Assembly (NCBI RefSeq): GCF_003058265.1
Contig: NZ_QBUK01000005.1
Span: 124,001-188,000 of the forward strand
DNA: 64,000 bases
Source: Flagellimonas amoyensis
GTDB lineage: Bacteria > Bacteroidota > Bacteroidia > Flavobacteriales > Flavobacteriaceae
Reading direction: 5' to 3'
Below, piece after piece: positions 33,204-42,641 of the stretch. Position 1 is the stretch's first letter. The number at the start of each line of letters is the position of its first letter. A program made the translations under genes and the position numbers. The notes below the pieces were generated by a model. The model had not been told where the DNA came from and searched no databases. It saw only the letters and a list, made by a program, of their open reading frames with translations.

Positions 33204-35991
33204 TTTCTTCCAAGGCTTTTTGGGCGAAATCTTTGAGTTTTGGGTTGTCATCGGTCTCAAACCGCTCCAAAAGGGGTTTGAATCGACTGTCTTTTTGCTT
33301 GCCGATAAGGTAGATCACGGCCAACCTCAAATTCACATCCGGAACTTGCAACAATTGCTCAAAACACTCCATTTCACTGGGAATAGCGTGTTTGATTTTC
33401 TGTATGGATTCTTCGGAAGAGAAATCCATCGTGGCTTCCTCAATGATGGGCAATAACTTTTGTTTCAGATTGCCCGTAAGCAGGTTGTCCAAAAACTCAA
33501 TGGCCTTGTTCCGCGATTCCTCTTTTGGACTCAAAAGCCCCAAATAGGCATTCTGTACATCTTCCTGCACATATTTCAATCCCAAAAGTTTGAATATACG
33601 TTCCAAACCGGAATCCAGTCTTCGTTCCAAAAGTTCCAAAAGTGAAGCACGGGCTTCTCTTTCTTCGGAATTGACAGTTGCCCCTGATTTTTTCCGGTTT
33701 CGGTACGAGATGATGATCTGCGTGTGCATGGCCGAAAGCGTCTGATGGTACAGTTTGCATTCCTCAAAGATCTTGGCCACGATCTTAAACCGATTGAAGC
33801 GTAAGGTAGGGCGTTCTTTTCGAATATCGCTCAGGGCACGCACCACTTCCAAGCGAATGCTGAGATCTACATCATCAAACAATAGAAACAGCGAATGGAC
33901 CGCTTCTTTGGACATGAACGATTTTATCACCACCGGAACAAAACGGCAGATGTCAAGGCTCACCGTCCGGTTTTTTACATGGGAGACCAAAATGGGCAGA
34001 ATCCCAGGCCCATAGTTGTTCAGGGCCTCAACAACCAGTGGTCGCGTAGCTTTCTGGGGAAGCAAGTGCAATAATTTGTTGATGAACATGGGCCGCATGC
34101 TGATGCCGGCGGCGATGATGGCAGCTTGCTTCAGTGTTTCATTTTTGCTTTCAAGGCTTTCCATGATCACGGGATAATAGTGCGAATATCCCGCTGTGCC
34201 AATGGTCTTCAGCACCAGTGGATTTAGTGGAGTTTCTTTTTGGGCCAGACGTTTTTCCAATCTTCCGGCCAAATCGTGTCTTGATTTTAGGGTCATGTTC
34301 CCCGCACTTTCCAATGCCAAACAGTACAGTGCCGTATCCCGAATCAGCGGGCTTTCCGCATCCAGAAATTGGTCAAAAATATATTCCTCATTTTGGTCTG
34401 AATGCAGTAATAGATACTCAAAAGTGGCCAAAGTCAATTCCTCATCCCCATACCCCAAAAGTTCATTGATGTTGACCACCATGGTGGCACTGTTCAAAAA
34501 GTAGAGGTTGCGCATGGCGGCTGCTTTCACTTTTAGTGAAGGATGGTCCAATAATCGGATGACATCATCCAAAAACCTCCTATCATTGATTTCCATCAAC
34601 TTGTTGAGCATAAAAAGGAGCTGCTCTTCGGTTCCACTTGAAAAAACACTTTTCATTCCCTCGACTACAGAAACCTTTTTCACCTTTTCGGCAGAATTAC
34701 CGGTGGTTTTGTCTGAAGCGTTTTCCAGATTTTTCCTGAAAGTGGCATAATATTCTTTGCGCAAAACCCCCACAAAGAAAATCCACACCAAGACCAAGCC
34801 AATGATCAAGAGGGTAATGCTGGTGGTCCCGAGGTCAAGCGCACTGACAAAGAAGATGAGCAACAAACCTGCGAAACCGGTGGCAATACTGTCCACCACC
34901 ACATCAATAAAGGATTTGGTCCGGCTCTTCAGTTCGAAGGGCAAGGGAAGCACCAATAATTCTGATGCACTTTTGTTGATGGATTGTTTCAATACCCCAT
35001 CCATCGCCTTGATGGCGACGATTGCGGAGAGTTCGGGAAGTATCAAGAAAAAAACTGCGCCAAAAAGGATGCCCAATGGCAATAGGAGCAAGGAGAAGCC
35101 AACCCCCCAAATACCCACTATGCGATGCGTGAGAAAGAGCTGTACCGCAAGCGACAATAAATTGAAGGAGGAAAACCAAAAGGCCAAAAATGAGGTCAGT
35201 TCCTCGGGGTCTTCTATGGATTTGGCGGCAAAATCACTGAACAGGTAATCCACCAATTTGGCCACCAAGACCCCAACGGCCACGGTGAGGGCCATGTAAG
35301 TAAGGTGTCGGGATTTTTTGATCAATTTATAGGGATGGCCATCGGTCAGGGAGATGCGCTTTTTCTGTTTGAACTCATCCAATTTGTTCACCCGAAGCCT
35401 CCAAATGAACCGAAGCAAGGGAAAACACCCCATCAGCAACAGGGCCGCAATAAAAATCATGATCTCATTGCCAAAAAGAGGGGCAAAAATGGACGTAAGG
35501 TATCCTCCAAAAATTCCACCTAAGATGGCTCCGGAACCAATAAATCCGAAAAGCCGTTTTGCATCCCTGACGTTGAAGACCAAATTGGCCAAGACCCAAA
35601 ACTGGGAAGCGGACAACACGGCATAAATGGCCACCCAGATGTAGAAAAAGAAGAGCAAATAGGTGTTCATCAATCCCAATTTCAACAGGCTTCCCAAGGC
35701 CACTAACACGATAATTGATGTTGTGAGTGTGGTTTTTATGATATGGTTCAGGCCAAATTTGGCCAGTACCCGGGTGTAGAACAAGGAACTGAGAACGGCG
35801 GTGAGGGCAACCAGTACGTAAGCTATGGAAAGTTTTTCGGCACCAAGCTCTGAAAGGAACAGGGCATTGATGGTCGGCTTAATGATCAACAGTACGGAGA
35901 TAATCAGAAAGATGTAAAAAAACATATAAAGGGAGATTTTGTATTCCCCTTTTCTAATGTCAAAAAAGTTGTTTGCCAGTCTATAGATCAT
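33190..35991 (-). CDS. ADP/ATP translocase-like (NTT/Npt-type) membrane protein with HEAT-repeat C-terminus
   Basis: A 933-residue protein. Residues ~15-440 contain about twelve membrane helices in the arrangement of NTT-type nucleotide transporters and related MFS proteins. The soluble C-terminal half (~470-930) is a run of helical hairpins of the HEAT type (for example VIRLLDHPSLKVKAAAMRNL). Such fusions occur in Bacteroidota; the substrate has not been shown for this gene. Placed between two SxxK hydrolases and next to an exported ATP-grasp protein, nucleotide movement across the inner membrane is an attractive idea but unproven. Confidence 0.78.
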   Translation of the reverse strand: MIYRLANNFFDIRKGEYKISLYMFFYIFLIISVLLIIKPTINALFLSELGAEKLSIAYVLVALTAVLSSLFYTRVLAKFGLNHIIKTTLTTSIIVLVALGSLLKLGLMNTYLLFFFYIWVAIYAVLSASQFWVLANLVFNVRDAKRLFGFIGSGAILGGIFGGYLTSIFAPLFGNEIMIFIAALLLMGCFPLLRFIWRLRVNKLDEFKQKKRISLTDGHPYKLIKKSRHLTYMALTVAVGVLVAKLVDYLFSDFAAKSIEDPEELTSFLAFWFSSFNLLSLAVQLFLTHRIVGIWGVGFSLLLLPLGILFGAVFFLILPELSAIVAIKAMDGVLKQSINKSASELLVLPLPFELKSRTKSFIDVVVDSIATGFAGLLLIFFVSALDLGTTSITLLIIGLVLVWIFFVGVLRKEYYATFRKNLENASDKTTGNSAEKVKKVSVVEGMKSVFSSGTEEQLLFMLNKLMEINDRRFLDDVIRLLDHPSLKVKAAAMRNLYFLNSATMVVNINELLGYGDEELTLATFEYLLLHSDQNEEYIFDQFLDAESPLIRDTALYCLALESAGNMTLKSRHDLAGRLEKRLAQKETPLNPLVLKTIGTAGYSHYYPVIMESLESKNETLKQAAIIAAGISMRPMFINKLLHLLPQKATRPLVVEALNNYGPGILPILVSHVKNRTVSLDICRFVPVVIKSFMSKEAVHSLFLLFDDVDLSIRLEVVRALSDIRKERPTLRFNRFKIVAKIFEECKLYHQTLSAMHTQIIISYRNRKKSGATVNSEEREARASLLELLERRLDSGLERIFKLLGLKYVQEDVQNAYLGLLSPKEESRNKAIEFLDNLLTGNLKQKLLPIIEEATMDFSSEESIQKIKHAIPSEMECFEQLLQVPDVNLRLAVIYLIGKQKDSRFKPLLERFETDDNPKLKDFAQKALEEISLS

Positions 35992-36013
35992 TGGTCGTGG
36001 GACTATCCAATGA

Positions 36014-36916
36014 CTAAATTTCGGGTTTTTTCAATACTTTTTCGATGGGTTTGACCAAATTTCGAATGATTTGCTCCCCATCGGGGTCATCCACCAAGGC
36101 CACTAGGATATACCTTCGGTTGGATTCTTTGCCCCAGACCAAAATGGAATCGGAATGGTAGGTTTTCCAAGATCCAGATTTGCGAAAGAGACGTGCGGTT
36201 GGCGCGATGATGTCCAAGGTGTTCACGAATTTGTGATGGAGCTCTGGGTTCTCCATAATGCTCAACATCTGTTTGGACCTCTTTTCATTGACCAGCCTGC
36301 CATTGGCGAGTAAGTAGTAAAAGCGGCAAACTTGGGTCACTGAAGCGGCATGGCTGAGTTGTTTTAAGGGTTCCCTGTTGGTGTCACCTCCACCTCCGTA
36401 GCGTTTGCCGACCCATAGGCCCCCTCCATTGTCCTCATCATAAAATTCATAATTGGGATCGGTCATCACAGATTCTATTTTGGCATATCCGATCCGGTCG
36501 ATCATACGGGTGGAAGCGGCATTGTCCGATTTACTGATCATCAGCCGCATGTCTTTTTTTACCTCTGGCGTCTCCACAAGTTCCCCTTTTTCCAGGGCAT
36601 CCATGGCGGATAGCAGAATCGCGATTTTAGGGAGACTGGCGGCATACATCATGTAGTTTCCGTTGATTCGGGCAAACCTGACATTTTCCGGGTTGCTCAG
36701 ATCCACAATGCCAATGGCCATTTTCTTCTGTGAAATTAAATGGGACCATACCTCATTGCCCATCATTTCCTCTTCCAAGCTGGCTTGGAGGGAAGTGTCC
36801 ACCAATTTTGTCAGGGGTTTGATGTTTTCCTTCCCCAGTTTCAACGGCAAGGCTTGCTGTCCTGAAATGGATGAACATAGGGCAAAAACGAAAATGATAA
36901 GCAGGATGTTCCTCAT
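36014..36916 (-). CDS. Exported serine hydrolase, class A beta-lactamase-like
   Basis: A 300-residue protein of typical class A length with a signal peptide ending SISGQ. Motifs: S94-L-P-K97, S130-D-N132 and K246-S-G248. The SDN and KSG triad fit class A beta-lactamases, but the omega-loop glutamate is not clear, so a peptidase or esterase role is equally possible. It is upstream of, and in the same direction as, the translocase/HEAT gene (22-bp gap), so the two form an operon. Confidence 0.85.
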   Translation of the reverse strand: MRNILLIIFVFALCSSISGQQALPLKLGKENIKPLTKLVDTSLQASLEEEMMGNEVWSHLISQKKMAIGIVDLSNPENVRFARINGNYMMYAASLPKIAILLSAMDALEKGELVETPEVKKDMRLMISKSDNAASTRMIDRIGYAKIESVMTDPNYEFYDEDNGGGLWVGKRYGGGGDTNREPLKQLSHAASVTQVCRFYYLLANGRLVNEKRSKQMLSIMENPELHHKFVNTLDIIAPTARLFRKSGSWKTYHSDSILVWGKESNRRYILVALVDDPDGEQIIRNLVKPIEKVLKKPEI

Positions 36917-37228
36917 TAAAATACACCGTATTAAAAACTAGCCAAAAGTATATAATCCAATAACGCACAACATGTTAAAAATATTTTTTTAGACGAAATG
37001 AAATGATAAGCATTGGTGCGGTTTACCAAATTACACTGGTGTGAAATGTGTTAAAAATAAGCACTAATGGCACTCATTCAACGATTGAAACCGTGTCATT
37101 TCCTTTAAAGATCTTATGGCTTTTCAAGGCGCATCTGGGTCAGGATACTGTATTTTGTGATTTTGATAGTTGTATTATGATTAAATTGGGACGTATTTGA
37201 AAAGCATTAAAACAACAATGGCAGATTG
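36917..37228 (+). other. Intergenic region between divergent genes
   Basis: About 310 bp between the minus-strand hydrolase and the plus-strand FGE-like gene. It is AT-rich and must contain both promoters, but I see no perfect -7 box, no GTAAC palindrome and no coding frame. Confidence 0.5.
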
Positions 37229-38362
37229 ATGATATTGAAGCAAAATTTCAAGTTTTTATTACTGGCGACTTTTTTGTTGGCTTTCACCAATTGTAAAGAT
37301 AAAGACCAGAAGCACCACCAAAGCGTTGATGGGGAAAGGCAGCTGGAACCAGTAAGGCAAAAGACGGAACCACCGTCGACGCAAACGCCAGAAGGGATGG
37401 TCTGGATACCGGGAGGAGAGTTTGTTCAAGGGGCCGTATCTCAGGACAAAATGGCGATGATGCATGAAAAACCGGCCCATAAGATAGCTTTGGACGGTTT
37501 TTTTATGGACATCCATGAAGTGACCAATGGCCAATTTTCAAGATTTGTTGAAGAGACAGGATATGTGACGGTCGCAGAGCGGGAAATCGATTGGGACGAA
37601 ATGAAAAAGCAATTGCCACAAGGCACACCAAAACCCCATGACTCCATTTTACAACCAGGTTCGCTAGTGTTCAAAAAGACCAAGTCAAGTGTCCCGAACC
37701 TGTATGACTATTCGCAATGGTGGGAATGGAAGATCGGGGCCAGCTGGAAACACCCCAATGGACCGGGAACCGACATTATGGGAAAAGAGAACGAACCTGT
37801 GGTGCACATCGCATTTGAGGATGCCGAGGCCTATTGTAAATGGGCAGGAAGAAGGTTGCCGACCGAGGCCGAATGGGAATACGCTGCCCGGGCCGATCAA
37901 AGCAACGAACTGTTTTTTTGGGGAAGTGATCTGGATCAATTGAGCTCCCATGCCAATACATGGGAAGGAGAGTTTCCCGTGAACAATACCAAGACGGATG
38001 GTTTTGAGCGTAGGGCCCCCGTGATGAGCTATCCCAAAAATGGTTTTGGGCTGTACGATATGGCAGGCAATGTATGGGAGTGGACCAGCGATTGGTACAA
38101 CACGGATTACTACAAGGAATTGTCGCTGAAACAGGCTGTTACAAAAAATCCAAAAGGAGCATCAAGGGCATTCAATGCTTCCAATCCATATGTCCAGGAA
38201 AAAGTCATCAAAGGCGGTTCGTTCCTTTGCAGTGCCTCGTACTGTGCAAGCTACCGCATCAGTGCCCGAATGGCCACCAGTCCCGATTCGGGGATGGAAC
38301 ATTTGGGTTTCAGGACGGTATATGATCCTAGCGTGGCAATGAATCTTGAAAATCAGCCATAA
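37229..38362 (+). CDS. Formylglycine-generating enzyme family lipoprotein with both active-site cysteines
   Basis: A 377-residue protein with a lipobox (LAFTNC, C22), so exported and lipid-anchored. Residues ~55-370 are an FGE-sulfatase (SUMF1) domain: GMVWIPGGEF, DIHEVTNGQFSRF, RRLPTEAEWEYAAR, GNVWEWTSDWY, GFRTV. Many Bacteroidota relatives (for example gliding proteins) lack the active-site cysteines, but here C334 and C339 are present in GGSFLCSASYC, the spacing of the copper-binding pair in true FGE. It may therefore convert sulfatase Cys to formylglycine in the periplasm. No sulfatase lies in the window. ATG 37229 follows a TTG in frame. Confidence 0.87.
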   Translation: MILKQNFKFLLLATFLLAFTNCKDKDQKHHQSVDGERQLEPVRQKTEPPSTQTPEGMVWIPGGEFVQGAVSQDKMAMMHEKPAHKIALDGFFMDIHEVTNGQFSRFVEETGYVTVAEREIDWDEMKKQLPQGTPKPHDSILQPGSLVFKKTKSSVPNLYDYSQWWEWKIGASWKHPNGPGTDIMGKENEPVVHIAFEDAEAYCKWAGRRLPTEAEWEYAARADQSNELFFWGSDLDQLSSHANTWEGEFPVNNTKTDGFERRAPVMSYPKNGFGLYDMAGNVWEWTSDWYNTDYYKELSLKQAVTKNPKGASRAFNASNPYVQEKVIKGGSFLCSASYCASYRISARMATSPDSGMEHLGFRTVYDPSVAMNLENQP

Positions 38363-38375
38363 AACAAAAAGCAAG

Positions 38376-39383
38376 ATGCATACAGGAAGCCATTACCGAA
38401 TCAAGGAATTTTTGCTGTGGACCCGAAGGAATATTATCTGGTTGTTGGTGTTGTCCATTGTCCCCACGGTCCTATACGAAATTTTTGATCTAAAATGGTT
38501 GGCGATCCCGTGGCTGCCCGTGGCCCTTGTGGGCACAGCCGCCGCATTCATAGCAGGGTTCAAGAATACCCAGACGTACAACCGTTTGTGGGAGGCCCGA
38601 ATGATCTGGGGTGCCATTGTGAACGATAGTCGCACTTGGGGCATCATGGCCAAAGATTTTGTCATTGACCCAACTGCAAAAGAGGAAGAACTCTATGCTG
38701 TCCACAAAAGGCTCATATACAGACATATTGCATGGCTAACGGCCCTTAGGTTCCAATTGCGTCAACCCAGACCTTGGGAGAACTTGACGAAGGCCTACGC
38801 CAAGGAATACCGAAAGAACTATAGTGTGCCCGAATGGGAAACCCAGTTGGAGGAACAGTTGCAGCCCTACCTGTCCGGTGAGGAAATGGAGTATATCCTC
38901 AAAAAGAAGAACAGGGCCACACAGCTTCTTTCTCTCCAATCAGCAGACCTGAGGGAGCTGCGACAAAAAGGGATGGTGGACGCCTATCCCTATGTGGCCA
39001 TGGAATCGGTGCTCAAAGATTTCTTCACCCATCAAGGTAAGGCAGAACGCATCAAGAATTTTCCATATCCGCGCCAGTTTGCCAGTATCAATATGTTCTT
39101 TATTGTGCTGTTCTCCATTTTGGTGCCGTTTGGCATGTTGGATGAGTTTGCAAAAGTGGGCATCTACGGGGTTTGGCTCACCATTCCCTTCAGTGTGGTC
39201 GTGGGGTGGGTGTTCACCTCCTTGGAACAGGTCGGGGAAAGTACCGAAAACCCTTTTGAAGGTGGTGCCAATGATATTCCCATGGCCGCATTGTCACGTA
39301 CCATAGAGATCGATCTAAGGGAAATGCTCGAAGAGACGGAACTCCCCCCAGCAGTAGAGCCAGTGAACAACATATTGATGTAA
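38376..39383 (+). CDS. Bestrophin family (UPF0187) anion channel-like protein
   Basis: About 335 residues from ATG 38376. It shows bestrophin family features: an early WLLVLSIVPTVLYEIF helix, GFKNTQTYNRLWEARMIWG, a conserved GGANDIPMAA region, and four membrane helices in two pairs. Bacterial bestrophins form pentameric anion or cation channels in the inner membrane. It starts 13 bases after the FGE-like gene and may be co-transcribed with it. Confidence 0.88.
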   Translation: MHTGSHYRIKEFLLWTRRNIIWLLVLSIVPTVLYEIFDLKWLAIPWLPVALVGTAAAFIAGFKNTQTYNRLWEARMIWGAIVNDSRTWGIMAKDFVIDPTAKEEELYAVHKRLIYRHIAWLTALRFQLRQPRPWENLTKAYAKEYRKNYSVPEWETQLEEQLQPYLSGEEMEYILKKKNRATQLLSLQSADLRELRQKGMVDAYPYVAMESVLKDFFTHQGKAERIKNFPYPRQFASINMFFIVLFSILVPFGMLDEFAKVGIYGVWLTIPFSVVVGWVFTSLEQVGESTENPFEGGANDIPMAALSRTIEIDLREMLEETELPPAVEPVNNILM

Positions 39384-39476
39384 GCATATCCCCACAAAAA
39401 CAGCAAATACAAGGGGTCAAACAAATTTCTACATAAAAAATTTGGGCTTTGGCTGTTATCGGAAACAACTTGGGAG

Positions 39477-39484
39477 TAACTTTG
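39477..39484 (+). promoter_or_regulatory. -7 box for the PAS histidine kinase gene
   Basis: TAACTTTG, a perfect TAnnTTTG match, 28 bases before the ATG at 39512. Confidence 0.55.
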
Positions 39485-39511
39485 TGGATAGCCAAATGAA
39501 CAACCAAACAA

Positions 39512-40582
39512 ATGTACTTTCAACTAGAACCACTCTTTGAGCAATCCACTGATTGTCTTTGCATTGCCGATTATGATGGATATTTTGTAAAAACCAATCC
39601 TGCCTTCGTGAAACTTTTGGGGTATTCCGAAGAGGAATTGGGCTCCAAACCGATTTCCGAGTTCATTTATGAAGAAGACAAGAAACTCACTGCAGGGCAT
39701 AGGGCAAAATTGAAACAGAATGTCCCCTTGGTCAATTTTGAGAACAGATATGTGTGCAAAAATGGGGAACTGGTCTGGTTGCACTGGACATCCATCCCTG
39801 TGGAAAAAGAACAATTGATCTATGCCATAGCCAAGGATGTCACGTACAAAAAGGAACTTGAAAATGAGCGCGTTTCACGCCTGAGCCAGCTTTCCGAAGT
39901 GAATGAGAAGCTGAAGCGGTTGAACTATACCACCTCCCATGACCTCAGATCTCCACTGAACAATCTCATATCCATGGTCGATTTGATTGATCCATCCAAC
40001 ATAGAAGATACGGAGACATTGGAGATCCTCAGTTACATAAGACTGTCTGCGGAAGGATTAAAGACCTCCCTGAACTCCTTGGTGGAAAACAACATCTTGG
40101 CCGAGAAAAAAGAAGTAGTGGGGTTTTATGCAACGCTACTGAAAGTGCAGAAAACCATTGGCACGTTGATCCAGAATGCCGGGGCAATGTTTGAGGTGGA
40201 TTTTTCTGCATTGGAAGGGGTGGAGTTTGTCCCTTCATATATGGAAAGTGTTTTTCTCAACCTGATCACCAATTCCATCAAGTACGCACGTCCCGGTGTC
40301 CCTCCCGTCATTTCCATCAGGTCTGTTTGGGAAGATGGCGGGCAAACATTGATCTATTCGGACAATGGAATGGGTTTCGACATGGATAAGGTTGGGCATT
40401 TGGTCTTCAGCTTGGACCAGAAATTCCATGGAAACAAAGACAGTAAGGGTGTGGGACTCTATTTGGTGCATAGCCACATCACCAGTCTGGGGGGAAGCAT
40501 CGCTGTGGATAGCAAAGTCAATGAAGGAACCACTTTTACGATCAACTTTGAGCCTAAAATGCTTTTGGTTGCCAAGCAGTAG
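39512..40582 (+). CDS. PAS-domain sensor histidine kinase
   Basis: A 356-residue soluble kinase: PAS domain (about 5-115), short coiled coil (115-138), a HisKA dimerisation helix with H143 in TTSHDLRSPLNN, and an HATPase domain with an N box (NLITNSIKYA), a D-x-G box (YSDNGMGFD) and a second glycine box (SKGVGLYLV). No membrane helix, so it senses something cytoplasmic through the PAS domain. No response regulator lies next to it; the receiver at 13466 is too far to assign. Confidence 0.92.
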   Translation: MYFQLEPLFEQSTDCLCIADYDGYFVKTNPAFVKLLGYSEEELGSKPISEFIYEEDKKLTAGHRAKLKQNVPLVNFENRYVCKNGELVWLHWTSIPVEKEQLIYAIAKDVTYKKELENERVSRLSQLSEVNEKLKRLNYTTSHDLRSPLNNLISMVDLIDPSNIEDTETLEILSYIRLSAEGLKTSLNSLVENNILAEKKEVVGFYATLLKVQKTIGTLIQNAGAMFEVDFSALEGVEFVPSYMESVFLNLITNSIKYARPGVPPVISIRSVWEDGGQTLIYSDNGMGFDMDKVGHLVFSLDQKFHGNKDSKGVGLYLVHSHITSLGGSIAVDSKVNEGTTFTINFEPKMLLVAKQ

Positions 40583-40742
40583 ACATCAGTCTTCAGGATG
40601 GCCTATTTTCCCACAAGATGAGACTCCAGAAGAAGACAGGCCTAGGGCGGGATAAGGACAACCTATAATTTTTTTCATATTTTTTTTTCGTGCAATTACT
40701 TTTATTCTAATTTTAGCTCGATTCTGAACAAATCTTATTGCT

Positions 40743-41129
40743 ATGGATAACCTCAAACGTGTTATTGTCGATTATAAAAAGTTGACCCCGGAAGTACTCA
40801 AACTTTTGGTGGAAAAATATCCGGATGGGTACGGGGACAACGACGTCATCAATTTTAGAAATCTGAAGGGAGAGTTGATAGAGGCCGTTGAGGTTTCTAC
40901 GGAAGATACCAAGTACCTGGTCAAGATAAGCTCCAAACTGGAACGCAGCATGGCCAATTTTGACGATGAGGATGACGATGATGGACTGGATACCGACGAT
41001 TTGGGCAAACTTCCAGGAGACGACGATGACTTTTCGGATTCCGATTCAGATTCGGACGATGACAGCGACGACAATGACAACGACGATGTCGAGGATTCCG
41101 AGGATATGGATGATGACGAAGAGGAATAA
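40743..41129 (+). CDS. Small protein with extremely acidic Asp/Ser tail
   Basis: A 128-residue protein. The first ~75 residues are a compact folded domain (VIVDYKKLTPEVLKLLVEKY). From about residue 74 on, the chain is almost only Asp, Ser, Glu and Asn. Homologs in flavobacteria are sometimes labelled DNA primase, which this is not. The acidic tail suggests nucleic-acid mimicry, cation binding or chaperone-like interaction (inference). Monocistronic. Confidence 0.75.
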   Translation: MDNLKRVIVDYKKLTPEVLKLLVEKYPDGYGDNDVINFRNLKGELIEAVEVSTEDTKYLVKISSKLERSMANFDDEDDDDGLDTDDLGKLPGDDDDFSDSDSDSDDDSDDNDNDDVEDSEDMDDDEEE

Positions 41130-41140
41130 ACTTCGCCTAT

Positions 41141-42079
41141 TTACTTCAAATTGTTTAGCATTTCAAGGGTAGTCTGGTCCAAGTTGAACTTGGGCTCCCA
41201 ACCCCATTGCGCCTTGGCAGCGGAATCATCGATACTGCTTGGCCAGGAATCCGCAATCTGTTGCCTGAAATCCGGCGCATAGCTGATCGTAAAATCTGGA
41301 ATATGATTTTGGATGCTCTCTGCAATCTCTTCTGGCGTAAAACTCATGCTTGCCAAATTGTAGGACGATCGTACCTTGATCTTTTCTGATGGACTTTCCA
41401 TCAGATCGATGGTAGCTCTGATGGCATCGTCCATGTACATCATGGGAAGTTTGGTGCCTTTGGCCAAAAAGCTCTCGTAGTGCCCTTTCTTGAGCGCCTC
41501 GTGGTAGATCTCCACGGCATAGTCCGTGGTGCCGCCCCCTGGCATGGTCTTCCAGCTGATGAGCCCCGGGTAACGGACACTCCGCACATCCACCCCATAT
41601 TTTTTGAAATAGTACTCGCACCAACGTTCCCCGGACTGTTTGCTGATGCCGTACACCGTACTGGGTTCCATAATGGTGCTTTGGGCAGTGTCTTCCTTGG
41701 GTGTGTTCGGTCCAAAGACGGCAATGCTCGAAGGCCAAAAAATCTTTGAGATCTTACTTTCCTTGGCCAAATTGAGCACATTGAACAGCGAGCTCATGTT
41801 CAGGTTCCAGGCACGCATCGGAAACTTTTCCGCAGTGGCGCTCAGCATGGCAGCCATCAAATAGATCTCATCGATCTCATAGTGCATCACCACGTCCTCG
41901 ATGGCAGCATAGTTGGTGGCGTCCAAAAGTTCAAATGGGCCAGAGCCCATCAAGGTATCACCACCCTCCCGGATATCACTGGCGATTACCCTTTCATTGC
42001 CATATTTTTCCCGGAGTTCCATAGTGAGTTCCGTGCCTATTTGGCCACATGCGCCGATGATGAGAATGGGTCTGTGCAT
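41141..42079 (-). CDS. NAD-dependent epimerase/dehydratase family, L-threonine 3-dehydrogenase-like
   Basis: A 312-residue short-chain enzyme with a Rossmann start (ILIIGACGQIG), DIREGG at the end of strand 2, and catalytic Y and K in STVYGISKQSGE. The whole matches the short-chain, UDP-galactose-epimerase-like L-threonine dehydrogenase group, including RYPGLISW and PGGGTTDYAVEIY. It should oxidise L-threonine to 2-amino-3-oxobutyrate with NAD. The in-frame extension up to 42247 is the unused upstream region; the family start is MHRPILIIG. Confidence 0.88.
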   Translation of the reverse strand: MHRPILIIGACGQIGTELTMELREKYGNERVIASDIREGGDTLMGSGPFELLDATNYAAIEDVVMHYEIDEIYLMAAMLSATAEKFPMRAWNLNMSSLFNVLNLAKESKISKIFWPSSIAVFGPNTPKEDTAQSTIMEPSTVYGISKQSGERWCEYYFKKYGVDVRSVRYPGLISWKTMPGGGTTDYAVEIYHEALKKGHYESFLAKGTKLPMMYMDDAIRATIDLMESPSEKIKVRSSYNLASMSFTPEEIAESIQNHIPDFTISYAPDFRQQIADSWPSSIDDSAAKAQWGWEPKFNLDQTTLEMLNNLK

Positions 42080-42143
42080 TAAAAATGAAGTTAATTCCGA
42101 TTCGCGACAAAGATACCCTTTATTAAAATTTGTACATTCGCCT

Positions 42144-42641
42144 ATGCGAAAATTGTTGGGCATACTGCTTCTTTTTTCAGTTTTGTTGGGCTGCAAAAAA
42201 ACTGGGACTGCCACGGAGGAAACTGCCGGTGAGGAACTTGCGTTCAATTACCAAAAACTGCCCCAGAAGGCCGTCATCAACGAAAAGGCGACCGCCATTG
42301 TGGAAACATGGGATGAATTCAAGGCGCTGAACACCAGCATGGATGTGCTGTACAAGGCGACCAACAACGAAGACCTGTCCCTTGCCATAGACGATCTCAT
42401 CGAAAAGGAGAAGGCGATGGAAGCGGGACAGTACCCCGAACTCTTCGACACCTTTCAAGTAAAGAGCAGACAGATGGTGCTGCGCACCTATCTCTACAAA
42501 ACCAAGGCGGCTATCCTTGAAAAGCAGCCTACCACTGAACCCGCCGTTCAAATGCTGGATGCCTACAATGCCATACGCAAACAGTTCAACGTAATCATGA
42601 ACAGTCAATTTGACGTAAAATTGATATTGGATGAAGAATAA
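42144..42641 (+). CDS. Lipoprotein of unknown function
   Basis: A 165-residue protein with a lipobox (FSVLLGC). The mature domain is helical, dominated by two or three long amphipathic helices (residues ~45-160), and contains no motif I recognise. ATG 42144 starts the lipoprotein signal; the longer in-frame stretch upstream is antisense to the dehydrogenase. Its last 11 bases overlap the next gene, implying coupled translation. Confidence 0.8.
   Translation: MRKLLGILLLFSVLLGCKKTGTATEETAGEELAFNYQKLPQKAVINEKATAIVETWDEFKALNTSMDVLYKATNNEDLSLAIDDLIEKEKAMEAGQYPELFDTFQVKSRQMVLRTYLYKTKAAILEKQPTTEPAVQMLDAYNAIRKQFNVIMNSQFDVKLILDEE

Noticed and set aside
36014..36916. Dedicated antibiotic-resistance beta-lactamase
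   Set aside because: Motifs fit class A, but the omega-loop glutamate is not identifiable and the context is an envelope gene group, so resistance is not claimed.
41913..42143. N-terminal extension of the lipoprotein
   Set aside because: Antisense to the threonine-dehydrogenase-like gene; the lipoprotein signal starts at 42144.
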